From: Panicum virgatum
Taxonomy: Eukaryota > Streptophyta > Magnoliopsida > Poales > Poaceae
Direction of reading: 5' to 3'
DNA length: 64,000 nucleotides
Assembly: GCF_016808335.1 (NCBI RefSeq)
Contig: NC_053153.1
Span: forward strand, 25,840,090 to 25,904,089
Below the pieces are notes generated by a model that ran no database searches, was not told where the DNA came from, and was given only the letters and a program-made list of their open reading frames with translations. Below are positions 34,245 to 46,375 of this stretch, piece after piece (the stretch's first letter is position 1; each line of letters starts with the position of its first letter). A program made the position numbers and the translations under genes.

Positions 34245-36660
34245 CCATACCTTTGGTGTTGTTGTCGTCGCCTGATGGAGTTCCTGACGATGACACCTTC
34301 TTCCGCCATACTTTCTTCGTGGCGGGTTTTGTTTCGATCTCTTTCTTCTCCGATTCCAAAAATTTCTTACGCTGGATCCTCCATTTCCCATTCCTGTGGT
34401 TATGCACCCTGATTTTATCATGAAGTTGTAGACGTTCTACGAATTCGACGAGGGCATCAATTGATGGGTTTGATGGCTCCTCCAGCTCTTTCTTGGATTT
34501 TCACCAGTTGACTGTCTTGACCTGGGAGCATTGTTCGACCTTCGGTCGGAAGGCGAACTTCTCCATCTGCCCATTGATGTTGAGCTGGATTTTACCGGCT
34601 CCCACATCAATGTGAGCATTCGCCGTGCTCAAGAATTGCCTCCCAAGGATAAGACGGGTCTTGGTATCGACTTCCATGTCAAGAACGACGAAATCAACAG
34701 AGATGAAGAAATTCCATATTCTCACCGGAATGTTCTCCGCAATCCCCACTGGATAATAGACCAATTGATCCGCTAGCTGCAAGCACATGGCGGTCGGAGA
34801 AAGCGCAAGATGGTTAAGTTTATCATGAACTACCTTGGGCATGATGCTGACGCTTGCTCCAAGATCACAGAGAGCGTGTGTGAAGTGTTGGCTCCCGATT
34901 GAGCATGTGATCGTGGGGCATCCTAGATTCTTCTTCTTCTCCAGGAGAGGATCGAGTATAGTTGCGTTACACACATTTGTGAGTTGCACGACCTCGGTGG
35001 TGGGCAAAGTCCTCTTTTTTCCAAGGATATCCTTGATATACTTGGCGTACATCGGAACCTGCATAGCGTCTAGAAGCGGTATGTAGACATAAAGCTTCTC
35101 AATTACTTCGACGAACTTGCCGAATTGTTCGTCGACCACCGGCTTCCTTATCTATTCCGAAAATGGTAAGGTAGTTGTATCGTGATACTCCCGTAAAGTT
35201 CTAGGGGGTTCCATAGTTGCTTCCTGGCAGCAGTTGTGTTGGAATCCTCGGCCTCCTCCTGTTCTTCGTCTTCAATGGAGGTATTGCTAGCAGTTTAGGT
35301 CTTCCGTCGAGATTCTACATCTTTAGGAAATGGTGGCTCCTACATGGACTTACTAGTCCGCGTAGTCACCGCACTAACATTTTCCTTCGGGGGGACTTCC
35401 GGTTGCCCGAGCAGTTATTCCGAGTTAGTGTTAGGACAAGATGAGGCTAACTGGGCTACTTGAGTTTCCATCATTTTATTAAAGCTCAGTTGATTCTTAA
35501 TAATAGAATTGAGCCCCTCTAGTTTCGCGTCCATTGATTCAAAAATCTTGTCATTAGCAAGAAATTTTTTACTAATGTTGTCATTGATTCGTTTTTGGCC
35601 GTACACTAGATCTTTTAATGTAGGTTGAAAATTGTTATTAAAGTTCATACCTTGCTGTTGGCCAAAGGGGAGGTTGGGCTTGGAGTTCCAACCCTGTTGG
35701 GGATGAAATCCTGAATTGTTGGAATTGTTCGTTCCAACGAAATTCCCTTCCTCCTGAGTGAGCGGGTAAGAGTTGCCCATATGTCCGATCTCTCCACAAG
35801 TCTCACATGTCATGCGAGATTCCATAATCTGGCTGGCCTCCTGGTGCGGAGACTGCAGCCTTTTCATGAGAAGGTCCATCTTGGCGGCGAGAATATCGAC
35901 ACTACCGATATGGTGAATTCCCTTGTGGGGTTGCTGCCTATCTCCTTTCCAACTCTGGTTGGCAGCAATCTTCTCCACCAGCGCCTTCGCTCCAGTGATG
36001 TCGAGCGCCAGAAAAGAACCACCCGATGTTGCATCAATGTGATTCTAGGCTGGCATGTTCAGGCCATGGAAGAAACTCTGAATAATCAGCCATTCTTCCA
36101 TGCGTGGTGTGGGCATGCTGCGATGTATTCCTGAAATCTCTCCCAGGCTTCTAGGATGGTTTCATTCGGGAGTTGCTGAAATCGGGAGATCTTGCTCCGA
36201 ATGGCATTCGTCTTGCCCACTGGGAAGTACTTGGTCAAGAATGCATTAGAACAGACATCCCAAGTAGCGAAGTCTGCTTTATTGGAAACAATCGAAGACG
36301 GACGTTAGCCATCGTAGCGCCTCTGTGGTTGATGGTACTACTCACTTCCAGGAAATTCTGGAGATGAGCGTTGGCATCCTCAGATGCCTTACCGCAGAAA
36401 GGATTTGCTTGAACCATGTTCACCAGTCCAGACTTGAGCTCAAAGCCATCATTGCCTTGGTCACTGTTCATTCCAGTAGCGATGTGGCTGCTGGATGGGA
36501 CATAGTCCTCACGAAGAGTCTTAGCCATGGGTGTTGCTGAAGTGGATGAACTGGGATTCCAAGTGAGTCTCTTCTGAGGTGGGACGACGCGGCATCTCAC
36601 AGTTCTCCCAATTCTTTCTGGATTCGGATTGAAGTTTGATGATAGATCGAAACTGGCCAT
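34245..36660 (-). pseudogene. Family A gag-retropepsin (copy 2)
   Basis: ATG at 36660 (MASFDLSSNFNPNPE). The capsid-like part has GLVNMVQANPFCGKASEDANAHLQ. Frame changes and stops lie between about 36290 and 35980. The knuckle at about 35807-35765 reads CETCGEIGHMGNSY, so its last Cys is replaced by Tyr. The retropepsin (about 35060-34580) has CDLGASVSIMPK, VDFVVLDMEVD and ILGRQFL. A tail KKVWRKK ends at the element D insertion. The organisation is the same as in element B but the sequence is clearly diverged. Role by family: particle protein and protease. The copy is inactive. Confidence 0.78.
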
Positions 36661-36679
36661 GCACTGCTCTGCATCAATC

Positions 36680-36682
<3 letters not shown>

Positions 36683-36714
<32 letters not shown>
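36683..36714. repeat. (AG)n microsatellite in gag leader
   Basis: About 16 AG units just upstream of the family A gag start, read on the minus strand as TC repeats. Confidence 0.9.
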
Positions 36715-36715
<1 letters not shown>

Positions 36716-36794
36716 ACAATGGTAAACCCGCTAAAACTAGCGGTGATAAAACAGTAAAGTTTATCACACAATTCTACGATAACTTAGCCAATTG

Positions 36795-36815
36795 CTTCCC
36801 CGACAACGGCGATAG
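36795..36815 (-). promoter_or_regulatory. Primer-binding site of family A
   Basis: The minus strand reads TATCGCCGTTGTCGGGGAAGC close to the LTR end. It is the same site type as element B, with substitutions. Confidence 0.6.
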
Positions 36816-37906
36816 AAATACTTGTTGGTGTCTCTTATGCTCAATATGAAATGGTATTTCATAAGCGCACAGAATCACTAGTGTAGCACTTCACCATGGA
36901 GTATTCTAGGGTGTCATGAAAATCCTTAGGGAAGCACTATGGTAAAGTATATCGTAAATCGTAGTGACAACCTCTATTGATTATATCGACCGACTAATTC
37001 AGTAGGGGTAAGCCAGATAAAACGATAGGATAAATGGCCAAGCAATGATTGTTTAACACAGGAAACTCTATACCTTAGAGAGGTTGCAGCTGGGAGGACA
37101 ACAAGTGAGAAAGTACACCTGATACACTTCTAAACTACTGAGCTAGCCTCGCTAGAACAGACCTAAACTTCTTCCTTGATGATGAGAACCTTGAGCTTAT
37201 TTTGGCGGCCTCAAAGAAGGACTCAGATTGGGATGAGAAGGGAGTCCAACGACAGTTGGCAACTACTGCTATGAAAACACCCAAACGTGGTTGACTACAA
37301 AGATCGGACAAGGCTGTCACCACTTGCCGACTACCATTGTGATACCGTGGGTTGGAACACACTTTCTAGCTAGTACTAAGTCAGACACCACGTCTCCACT
37401 CGTACTAAGATTTCTCTTGAGGCCTTCCAAAGAAATCCCCCTCAACCAAGCAAACTAACTTGAGCTCACTAGTCTGGGCGAGAAAACCCATAAGACAAGC
37501 TCTGACAAACAAGAAGGATAACTTAAACTGAACTAGAGGTAAAATACTTCCGCAGACAAGTACTCGTACTCGGAAAGGTAAATAATGACTTGCGGAAAGT
37601 AAAGCTGACTCGAAGTAAATAAAGAAGATTACTTATAATAATAAAGTCAAAGGAAAAGATACAAGAGCTTATACCAAGCTCCGATGACGACTGTCGATCC
37701 CTGAGACAAGCTCGACTCGACTCTAACTCCCAACTACTAACCTACTCTAGAAATGAGAGAAGAGAGAACTACTTTTGGTGTGTGTTAGAAGTGAGGATGG
37801 GATGCCTATTTATAGTAGTTCAAGGTCGGTAGGCCTGGTACTGCAGGTGTACGTTACCCTTGCTTGGCTTCGACTTCAGGCGAAAGGGCATCACCAGAGG
37901 CTGATA

Positions 37907-38356
37907 GGCATAGTTATTAGAACCGGACCGGCAATCAAACCGCTAGCATGCTCGGTTCACTGGTTCATTGGTCTGACTGGTTGAACCAACGGTTCAAAAC
38001 GGTTCAAATAGATTAAGTTTAAGCATACAACACACGGCACAAAGTGGTGCATTGGTAACTTCCATGGCTGGAAACGAAGCATATGGGTTCAAATCCCCTG
38101 TCCGCCCACTTTTGCCCATTTAATATCCCGCAGGCGCCCCTCTCCCTCGTGTTCCTCTCCCTGGCTCGGCTCAAGGCCGGTTTTCTTTGGTTCAATTGAA
38201 TAAAAACCGTCCGGTTTTCCGTAAAAACTGCCGATTCAATCGGATATTCCTCGGTTCGCTTGCAGACTGATCTCTTTACGTGGACCGAACTGACGGAGTC
38301 TTCGGTTCCCGATTCAACCGACTGGACCTGCCGGTCTGGTCCGGCCCTAATAATTG
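37907..38356. mobile_element. hAT-like miniature element in family A LTR
   Basis: Absent from the 3' LTR. It is flanked by an 8-bp near-perfect duplication GGCTGATA (37899-37906) and GGCTGACA (38357-38364). The ends form an imperfect inverted repeat (TTATTAGAACCGGACCGG against TTATTAGGGCCGGACCAG). An 8-bp duplication fits hAT. The interior repeats GGTTCAA/GAACCG-like motifs and holds a tRNA-like segment. Confidence 0.75.
38041..38112 (+). ncRNA. tRNA-like segment with Pol III boxes
   Basis: A 72-nt stretch has complementary 7-base ends (AAAGTGG and CCACTTT), an A-box-like TGGTGCATTGG and a B-box GGTTCAAATCC set in a T-arm-like hairpin. D and anticodon arms pair poorly and six extra bases follow the T arm. 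It is therefore a tRNA relic or a Pol III promoter, not a working tRNA gene. Confidence 0.35.
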
Positions 38357-38971
38357 GGCTGACAAGTGGGGCCGGGGAGCCTCCCCTAGGCCGACCAGCC
38401 TGGGGGTGTTGCCATCTGGCCACCGCCTTCAGATGGATGCTCCTGATCCCTCCTGGATATCGGTTCCATTGGTGCTTGGTCCAAAGACAGTTTTCTAGGT
38501 CAGTCGACCCGGGAGAGGCCGGACGGCCTACCTACGGAGCCCGTTGGCCCTCCGTTTTGCCGACGTTGTAGATCAACACTCCACATTACTCCAGGGATGG
38601 GTATCACCGATGTTTGCTTCTCTGGGCACCGACTTATGGGTCCTTTCGGTTGATGCCCATGCCTTTCGGGTCCACCGAATGAATCATGGGCCAATCCCTG
38701 GTTTAGGGGCATTGTGAGCATGTCACGGTTCTCCTGTAGCAAGGATCCACCCATGTATGTTGAGGTCTTAGGGCGGCCGGCACGGTCGAGGCTGGACGGC
38801 CTGGATTTTCTCCGTTTTCGTCCATTTTTGGGCTGTGATCTCGCAAGTCCAACTCATACAAAACTTGTGGAACTTATTAGAATTAAATAAAATATGCATG
38901 AAACATAGTGCAAAAGCTCATTTTATTCCCGAGAAGTTGACGGTCGGAATGTGAAATAATGGTCGTCAACA

Positions 38972-39197
38972 GTGATGTTGCTGGTTCTAGTTCTGCTACT
39001 GCTGTTGGTTTTAGTGCCGGGCTTGGTGTTTCTTCCTCCTTACATAGGAGATTATCTGATAGTTCTTTGCTGCATGCCGCTACTTTTTTATGCTACTCTA
39101 GCTGCTACTTTGAACTGTCTGACTACCTGAAAAGTGATACTGTTAACCAATTCGACAATTGACTTCAACATTTTAAACTGGTGGCATGAGCATAAAC
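38972..39197 (+). pseudogene. hAT transposase, piece 2 of 3
   Basis: Continues piece 1 in frame (RGD then VAGSSSA). After a Ser-rich stretch it enters the C-terminal dimerisation domain: ELSDYLKSDTVNQFD, then, after a one-base frame change near 39160, FNILNWWHEHK. It is cut at 39197/39198 by the CACTA element. Bases 38972-38976 are the duplicated GTGAT. Confidence 0.85.
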
Positions 39198-39959
39198 CAC
39201 TACAACGAATCACAGCAACCCCAACAGCCGAGCACTGTCGGAAAATATAGGGAAACTGTCGGGACTGTTATTTCTTGACAGCTAGCTGTCGGAGATTACC
39301 TGTCAGGGTTGCTCTATCGGGAATAGAAATTAAACTCTGACAGCCTTGTCGGTGCTGAGTTTTTCCAACAGTGAGGACTGTCGGAGAAGCATTGTCATAT
39401 TGACCAGGATGGGTGTCGGCAGAGACTGTTCCATGACTGCACTATCGGATAATAATGCCCTCTTTCCCGATAGCCATCACACCATTTTGGCTGAAACAAA
39501 CAACGAGAGCAATGTTGGATATCTATTCCCTGACAGGGCCCCTGTCGTGGAATTGTTTATTGTCCTCTGACAGCATTGTTGCCCATACAATTATAGCAAG
39601 GCCCCGTATCAAAAAAACTATGACAGCACTGCCATAAAATGGTTTTGTATCATTGAACTTTTTATATTTCCAAAATATCCATATATTTGTATCAAATTGA
39701 ACTATCAGCTAATGGACACCTAACACAGAACATATCATAATAATCATACATGTTCATGTAACATTGCAGATATCAAGCAGTATAGAGATATCATGTCCTT
39801 GCATCATTAGAGAATAAAAGCAAAGTTATGTTTGTAGTCTTTCACAAGTAAATAAAGAATTTGAAATCTAACATTTAAAACAAGTGATAGATAAACGACT
39901 AATATTATCTACGGATAAGTTCCAATATGACTAAAATGTTACTGCATCCTATTAGAAAA

Positions 39960-41095
39960 AATCATCTCCTCCATTGTCAGTTGTATCCCTGTCCCTCATG
40001 TGGCTGCTGTGATAGTTTGTTGTAGGAGTCCATTGGTCTCTGATGGAAGGTCCCCACATTCTCTCCAGTACGTTTGTAGAACTTCGTTGCATTGATTCCT
40101 GCAAAAAGAAAAGCCAAGAGCTGTGAAATCATTAAATCTTGTGCACTGATGAATGAATAAATTCAAATGACTTGACAAAGATTTGTTATTATTACCGGCT
40201 GAAAAGTGTTCTGCCGGGCTGAATACCGGAAGGTATTTCCATCCATTCTCTGTAAATCTACACTAGCAGAATTGTTTCCACTACCATCCTTCACCAAAAA
40301 GAAAATGCATTGGTGCAATTTCTTACCAGTACATATGTGGGACAATAATGAAGTGTAGTAAAAACATAACAATAGCACATTGTAACCTGTTGATAAGGCA
40401 TTGGAAAAGCTTGTCCAGTAACATGTCCAAATGAATTTCCATTCATTTGATGTGGCACAACATTTACAGAGTTGATATCCATGCCGCCCTTCAGACAATA
40501 TTTAGAGAGTGGTGCAAGATCTTTCAGATTTATGATAGGTGACACTCAAGATATTTTAGGGTCAGACAATGCACTCCTTCACTATTAGCACTTGGACGAG
40601 AAAATGCTAGATTGACAAATTCTTGTGCTTTTTAGCACCAATTTGAATTAGGACCACTAACACTCCAATCATCATACATCCACCTACGATCCCTGCTCAT
40701 AGGTGCTTCTGTTATTTGCAAATCTAACATTTGGATGAAATTAATAATAACAAATGTCCAATGTTGCTCTATGTGCATAAATTGTAAAATTTCCAAAATC
40801 TAATACGCAACTAATTAATCACAGCATTGGAATATCTTAATTAATAAAAATAATTCAAAGGTAGCAGTAAGCTTAAGTCCAATACAACTGCATTATGGTG
40901 GGGAAGAAAACCCAAACTCTATCCCAGCTAGTCAAAATGCCACTAGAATCTGAAGTTATGCATATGCCAAATTTGTACTAGTAAAAAAAAACACAATTGT
41001 GTGGCAGATTTACTCACATGCTGCCCAGCGACCTTCGAGTGATCAAATTCAGAGATGGGGTCAACAGGTATGTGCAGTTGATATCTGCCTGTATT
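39960..41095 (-). pseudogene. CACTA gene remnant with transposase-associated domain
   Basis: Exon-like pieces on the minus strand. 41095-41020 reads GRYQLHIPVDPISEFDHSK and ends at a GTGAGT donor. At 40700-40550 MSRDRRWMYDDW... is followed, after one stop, by KAQEFVNLAFSRPS and a Cys/His-poor end, which fits the transposase-associated domain (RRWMY, then EFV...AF) with its later Cys residues changed. Pieces near 40485-40390 and 40270-40200 repeat a motif (QMNGNSFGHVTGQAF, RMDGNTFRYSARQNTF). 40100-39960 ends in an acidic tail (NGGDDF). Exon joins are inferred. By family this domain sits at the N-terminus of CACTA transposases. Confidence 0.5.
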
Positions 41096-41099
41096 TAAG

Positions 41100-42130
41100 A
41101 GTAAAAGTTACACACAAACAAACTATCGAAACTTAGATATGTTGATGCACATATTTAATTCATCACTGTTAGAAGAAAAAGAAATCTAATTAATGGAGAT
41201 TTTGTATATTCACAAGGATCTAATAATACCTCGCTACAAGAATTCACCAAATGCCCAAGAAGAAAAGGATTCGATCAAACAATTACTTCAGGAATGCACC
41301 TAAACTCCAATCTGTATGTGGCTGTGACGGACAATGGAAGGAAAGTGCCTCCTTGCAATCAACCCAAGCGAGGGAAAAAAGCAGCGCCTCCCTACAATCA
41401 ACCCAATCGGGACAAAAAAACTGAAGATGATCTCCTCGCAGGCGCCACCAATGCGAGTCAGGGCAGAATCAAAGGGTGCGACGGTGGGAGTTGCGATTCT
41501 AAGAAACCCTTATGTCCCTTACCTCGAGGACTTCTGGGGGGCGGCTCAGGGAGGGAAACGAAAATTTCCTTCACATATACGGGGGACAGCGGTTAGTATC
41601 CCTAAACCCTCGGAGCACAACTCTTAGGGATGGAAACGAGATTTATTTTGGCGGGGAATAGAGGAAATTGGTGCTCCATTGCCCTGTATCGCTAGCAATT
41701 GGCGCCATCCACAAGGATATGGGTGTGGTTTCTCCCGTATCTCTGCTTTTGCTAAAGTTTTTTCACCCCGAATCTGTGAGTTGGAGTCCAAGTTTAATAA
41801 TATGTTGCCTGGGACATTGGAGTCGGATCTATCTTTCCTGTCTATACAGCTATTAATAATTTTCTAGAAGGATACATGGTTGCATAAAACATATAGGTGA
41901 AACAGTTTAATGCAAAAGGAATATTATATTGTCTAGTGCGATAGGATTTGTATCGCTCAAGTAAATTTAACCAAAAATTCGTGTTAAATTCATGCGTTAC
42001 AAATAGTTTGTGAATCTTGCAATGATAATTTCAATTCAATCATTCAATCATTTTTCAAACATACTAAACCTTCACACACGCGCACGCATCTCACACACGC
42101 ACTCACTCACACATAGACATGAGCAGTTAT
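41100..42130. other. CACTA interior, no clear gene
   Basis: 41290-41620 is a GC-richer stretch whose minus strand could be a leader or first exon of the CACTA gene. The remainder is AT-rich. A run of CACACAC/GCGCAC repeats lies at 42072-42118. Confidence 0.4.
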
Positions 42131-42139
42131 TTTTCATGC

Positions 42140-42530
42140 TGGACCACGTGTTAGAGATAGATCTCCGAGTATCACAATGAAACTATCTGCAAGGAAGATA
42201 GAAAGTCAGACTCCAATTAGGATTCATATATAATCCTACAAGAACTCTACCCTAACTACTAGCATGTAATCGACTAGTATTCCACCCTTGGAGTATATAA
42301 AGGATGGCAGGGGTACTTAAATCGGCAGAATCAGCTCAAGCCTAAGCTAGGGCAACTCAACACCCAAGCGTAGAGCGCAATATACAACATTGCAAATATA
42401 ACGTAGGATATTACGCTTTACGTTCAATTTCCAAATACGGCAATTCCTCACCAAACAATCTCCTACTTTGAAGTATCCCTAGGTAAGCTGGCGGTAAAAA
42501 TAACGACACCACACCCTAGAGGTTTCACTC
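42140..42530 (+). repeat. Possible Gypsy (Tat-type) LTR fragment
   Basis: GGAGTATATAAAGGATGG (about 42289) and a later GGATATTACGCTTTACG resemble the TATA region and downstream part of grass Tat-type LTRs. Neither LTR end is identified. Confidence 0.35.
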
Positions 42531-42539
42531 TATTTTAGT

Positions 42540-43060
42540 TGAAAATAATTCAAATAATAAATAGTCGGATCGGGCTGGGGCTGGCCTGAAATTATTTGGA
42601 ATCTAGTTTCCTCTTACTAGGCTCAGCCCTATAGCAGGTGTGGACAGGCTAACATCGAGCAGTTTCAGACTGGGTCCATAGACCGCCAAACCAAATTCTA
42701 AAATGTTCAAAATTAACAAAAAAAATGAAAGTTAAGAGTTCTTCATCACATGAGAATTTTAAAAGATTTAAAAAATATATAAATATCATGGTTTAACTTT
42801 TCACTTAAAACATCTAAATATACAAAGTAGATTTATAAAAGCAACATTAAATTCACGAAAATATTCTAATAGGTTCAAATTAGGTCTAATATAGCATATT
42901 TGGAATTTCAGCTTTACTAATTAAGACACAGATGTAAATAAATAATAAAAATTTTAATGCTTAGATAATTTAAGAGTAAATCCTCTTTGGTTTGGCCTGA
43001 CTAATTGGAATGCCTGTTCATCTTGTTAAAATAAAATAATTTCTATGTCGAGGTCACCGA
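42540..43060. other. AT-rich spacer in CACTA element
   Basis: Mostly AT-rich, with one GGGCTGGGGCTGG patch near 42575. I see no gene or element ends. Confidence 0.5.
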
Positions 43061-43175
43061 CATTGGCTCCGTTCGGCTGGTCTAAATCCGGCTGCTGGCT
43101 GCTCTGGCGGGCTACTGCATGGCTGCTGCTAGCTCCAGTCAAAAGCAGTTGCCAGCAGGCCAGCCGAACACAGTG
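43061..43175. mobile_element. Miniature element with GTTCGGCTGG ends
   Basis: Left end CATTGGCTCCGTTCGGCTGG and right end CCAGCCGAACACAGTG are inverted repeats, with CTGCTGGCTGCTC-rich interior. It is related to the 140 bp element at 56621-56760. Confidence 0.6.
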
Positions 43176-43183
43176 ATTATGAT

Positions 43184-43250
43184 AGCGTCGTGGTGAGGGT
43201 ATCGGGCTCCAACGATAGGTTGCTTGTTCAATCCCCTCCGGAAGCACATG
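43184..43250 (+). ncRNA. tRNA-like head of a possible SINE
   Basis: GCGTCGTGGTGAGGGTATC resembles an A box and TTGTTCAATCCCC a B box, with about 30 bases between them, as in tRNA-derived plant SINEs. No tail or duplication was identified. Confidence 0.3.
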
Positions 43251-43433
43251 CAGCCGATTTTTATTTTGTAAGATTGAATCAAAGGTTTCTGTAGCTTCCG
43301 TAACTCAATTGCAATTCCAGATAATGTGGCCATAGATAATCTTTATCCATAAAAGGGTGTCGAGGCCATAGATAATATGAAATTAATTAACCTTGAAGAA
43401 GGGTATCGAGGGCAACTACAACAGGCCTGTCAA

Positions 43434-43611
43434 CAGTGGCAGATCTACAGGGGGGCTAGGGGGGCTCTAGCCCCCCTACCACCTGGGACACCCTGGAGCC
43501 CCCCTAGAATTTTTTGCGCCATCAATGGAGGAAGGGGGTGCTCAGGACTTCAGGAGCTCGAGGAAGAAGAAGCTTCAGCCCCCCTATACTTTATTCCTGG
43601 ATCCGCCCCTG
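43434..43611. mobile_element. hAT miniature element, tandem unit 1 (178 bp)
   Basis: Ends CAGTGGCAGATC and GATCCGCCCCTG. It is flanked by perfect 8-bp duplications CCTGTCAA (43426-43433 and 43612-43619), the hallmark of hAT elements. Confidence 0.85.
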
Positions 43612-43672
43612 CCTGTCAACAGTGGCGGATCTACAGGGGGGGCTGTAGTCCCCCTACCGCCTGGGATACCAT

Positions 43673-46375
43673 TGTCACACCCGGTTTTAAAAACAAAACC
43701 GAATGCATAGCTATATGTATGCCAGGATCAAGTTTCATACATATTGAGACATCATAAGTGAATAATCAGTAACAGTATCATGAAAAAGAGAAAAAAACAA
43801 ATAAAAGACTATCAGAGTTATACAGCTTATCCTGGAAACGAAGGCTTCATACTTCACAGGCAATCGACTGGGGGTTGCGTACGCCTAGAACTCAGCATCA
43901 TCTTCAAAAAGACTTCATAAACCTTCTCCTTCTGAGCAGCAATAAGCAAGGGTGAGTACACTTATGGTTGGTACTCAGCAAGGCCACAAGAAATAACCAG
44001 AAAATGATTTAATTCCATCTTTAAGTTTATTAATCATGTGAGGGTCCAAGCCGCTCTTGACCGTGAGCACGGCTAACCGGTTAGTTTTAACTCTGCAGAG
44101 GTTGTACACTTTCACCACAATTCGCGTAAAAGTTCCGAAGAACTTTGAACCCAACCACGCATATGTGCTGATCAGGCACAATACCACACTTCCGAGGTGT
44201 GATTGCATAGGGACGCTACGAGGCCTTTACAAAGAATTCCTATATGTATGTGTTGGTCCCTGCCGTGCGGTCCCTCAGAAGACGCAGCTTCCTTCACCCG
44301 CTCCACAACACAAACTCATAACCACCAAGCGGAACAACCCCAACACAACATATAGTTCATCTAATTACTTAGCCAAGACCAGAGCCCATTAGTATTGTGG
44401 TTGTACGGTTTTCTTGGGTGGTTCTCCATGTTCCAATTAAATCATATCATCTTGTGAATAAAGCATAGATAGAAAGATGGTTAGGGTCACTTGCCTTTCT
44501 CCAACGAAAAGCTACTCTTACTGCTCTTCAGCTTTTGCTCACTTGGAACTCTTGATCTTTAACTTCGAACAACGATCCTTCTACTCGGAACAATCTTCGG
44601 GCAAACATACAAAGCAAACAACAAGATACATCTAAGAACAATACACCAAAACAAAGAAAGGCTTCAAAAGAACATACTAAAGGATAGAGCTCGCAGCTAA
44701 GGTTATGAGAGTGCAAGAAACACGGAAAACGGAGCTAAAACGGCGATTCTATGGAATAAACGATGCTTCAGGGATCTAGTCGCGATTAACTAAAAGGTTA
44801 AGGACTAACAGAAAAGATTTGCAAGACACAGAAAACTGTGCTCACAGAGGATAACAAGGTCATAAAACTATCGCACACGTTGCAAGGATCACGTGAGCGT
44901 GAGAATCGATGAAAACGGAGTTAAAACGTGAAAGATGTGGCTAAAACAAGGTTCTAGGGGCTTGTTTGTAAAGAAACAGAGCTTCCAGGGGCTAGATCTG
45001 AAGAAAACAGGGGCTAAAACGAAATTAAACCTAAACTACAGGGGCTAACATGCAAAAACACGAGTTCTGGACTACGGGCATGATTTTTCTAAAGATCAGG
45101 GGTTTTACTGTAAAGATTTGGACCAAAACCTAATTAGTTTTGTATAGAACGAGACCGCGGGTTGATTTCGGAAAACGTAGAGGGCTCTTTTGCAAAAACA
45201 CCAAGGCTGACCGGTACCTGGCTTGTTTGACTCGGGTAAGATCTAATCTGCACCGTTGGATCTAGATCTGACGGTGTGGAGTAGGTCAGAGCGGCTCGGA
45301 CTAGGCTCAGCTGGGTCGGCGGCTCGGCTTGGACGGCTGGCGGCTCGGAGCGCGCGACTTAGGCGAGCGAGACGGCTCGGCGGGTCCGGGCGGGGCCGGT
45401 AGCGGCGCACGGTCGCCGGCGGTGAGGGGCGCGGCGGCGGGTCACCGGAGCAGATCGGAATCGGCCGTCCGGGGCTCGATTTCGAGCGCGGCTAGGTTGG
45501 AAAGCGAGCGCGCAGCACGACGGACTCGAAGGCGGAGCTTGCGCGGGGTAGGGGCGAGCAGAGTAGGCTTGCGGTGGCGTAAGGCGGAGGGGCGGCGCCG
45601 GCGAGCACGCCCGGCCGAAACGGAGCGAGAGGGAGGGAGAGAATGGCCCTGCGGGCTTCACTACCTGGGTGCGAAGCTTCGGGCAGCTTGAGGTCGACGG
45701 AAACCACGCGGCACGGCGGCGAGGGGCGGCCGAGGCGCTCCGGCGAGCTAGGGTTTCACGCGAGGCGGCAACGGCTGCGACTAGGGGATCAAAGGGGCAC
45801 GGGGAGACGCTTTATAGGGCGGGGCGGGGCCACCTTGGCGTCCGCGCCAAGGCGCGGACGGCTCGGCGAGGAATCAGGGCGCGACCGGACTCGGGGAGAG
45901 ACCTGGTCCGTCCCGATCTAGGGGATGACCCCGACAGGCGGGCCCCGCCTGTCGGTGGGCTGCGGGAGGGGGAGGCCGGGACGGGCCGGAGTGAGAAGGT
46001 GGGCCGGCGGTTGAAGTTGGGCCGCGGGAGAGAAAGGGGGAAAGGAAACGGGCTGGGCCGGCTGAGGCGTTTTGGGCCGAAAGAGGCTTTTTTTTTCTTT
46101 TGCAAGAGATTCAAACAAATTCAATTTGAATTCAAATTCAAAGAATCCAAATTCAAATTGAACCACAACATTAAAACAATGCAAGGGTAGCATGAGTGCA
46201 ACACACAATCCAACTTCATTTTAATTTTTTTTAATTCAAACAAACTTTATTTATTTTTACTAAATTCCCTGTGAAGAAAAGAAAATGTTGAGAAAATTTT
46301 AAAACTATGAGAAAATTGTTGTTTTATTTTTAATTTTAATCACATCCTGAAATTCAAAAATTTCAGGGTGTGACA
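43673..46375 (-). repeat. Solo LTR of family C (copy 2, 2703 bp)
   Basis: TGTCACACCC to GGGTGTGACA with a perfect ACCAT duplication (43668-43672 and 46376-46380). The orientation is minus by TATA box, splice-like signals and the CTCTGCAGAG landmark near 44090. GC-rich leader frames at 45330-46190 look compositional. Confidence 0.88.
43885..45816 (-). other. Spliced mini-ORF inside family C LTR, copy 2
   Basis: Minus strand: TATAAA at 45811-45816. The leader exon ends at 45665 with CCCAG/GTAGTG. Exon a ends at 44495 before the GC-type donor AAAG/GCAAGT. Exon b 43931-43885, after CTGCTCAG, ends FEDDAEF-stop. Exons a and b join in the same phase as in copies 1 and 3. Exon b has one in-frame stop. 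Confidence 0.42.

Larger units (their letters stand above)
11272..38971 (-). mobile_element. Family A copy 2, a 27.7 kb composite inserted in hAT gene
   Basis: Minus-strand LTR retrotransposon flanked by a perfect 5-bp duplication GTGAT (11267-11271 and 38972-38976). Own sequence in reading order: 5' LTR 36823-38971, primer site, gag-protease 36660 to 34245, internal promoter 22790 to 21902, ORF2 remnant 15076 to 14240, polypurine tract and 3' LTR 12942 to 11272. Inserted in it are element D (22796-34239), element B (15622-21901), an inverted A LTR piece (15077-15621) and a miniature element (37907-38356). The part of ORF2 between 21902 and 15076 was deleted. The element carries gag and retropepsin but no reverse transcriptase or integrase. 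Confidence 0.9.
36823..38971 (-). repeat. 5' LTR of family A copy 2, with inserted miniature element
   Basis: The minus strand starts TGTTGACGACC and ends GACACCAACA. At 2149 bp it exceeds its 3' partner mainly because of the 450 bp insertion at 37907-38356. Confidence 0.9.

Noticed and set aside
42140..42530. Complete solo LTR
   Set aside because: Only the TATA region and a downstream block resemble an LTR. No TG...CA ends or flanking duplication could be found.
45329..46208. Several frames up to 173 codons on both strands
   Set aside because: Same GC-rich leader in the solo C LTR, with no similarity between copies at protein level.
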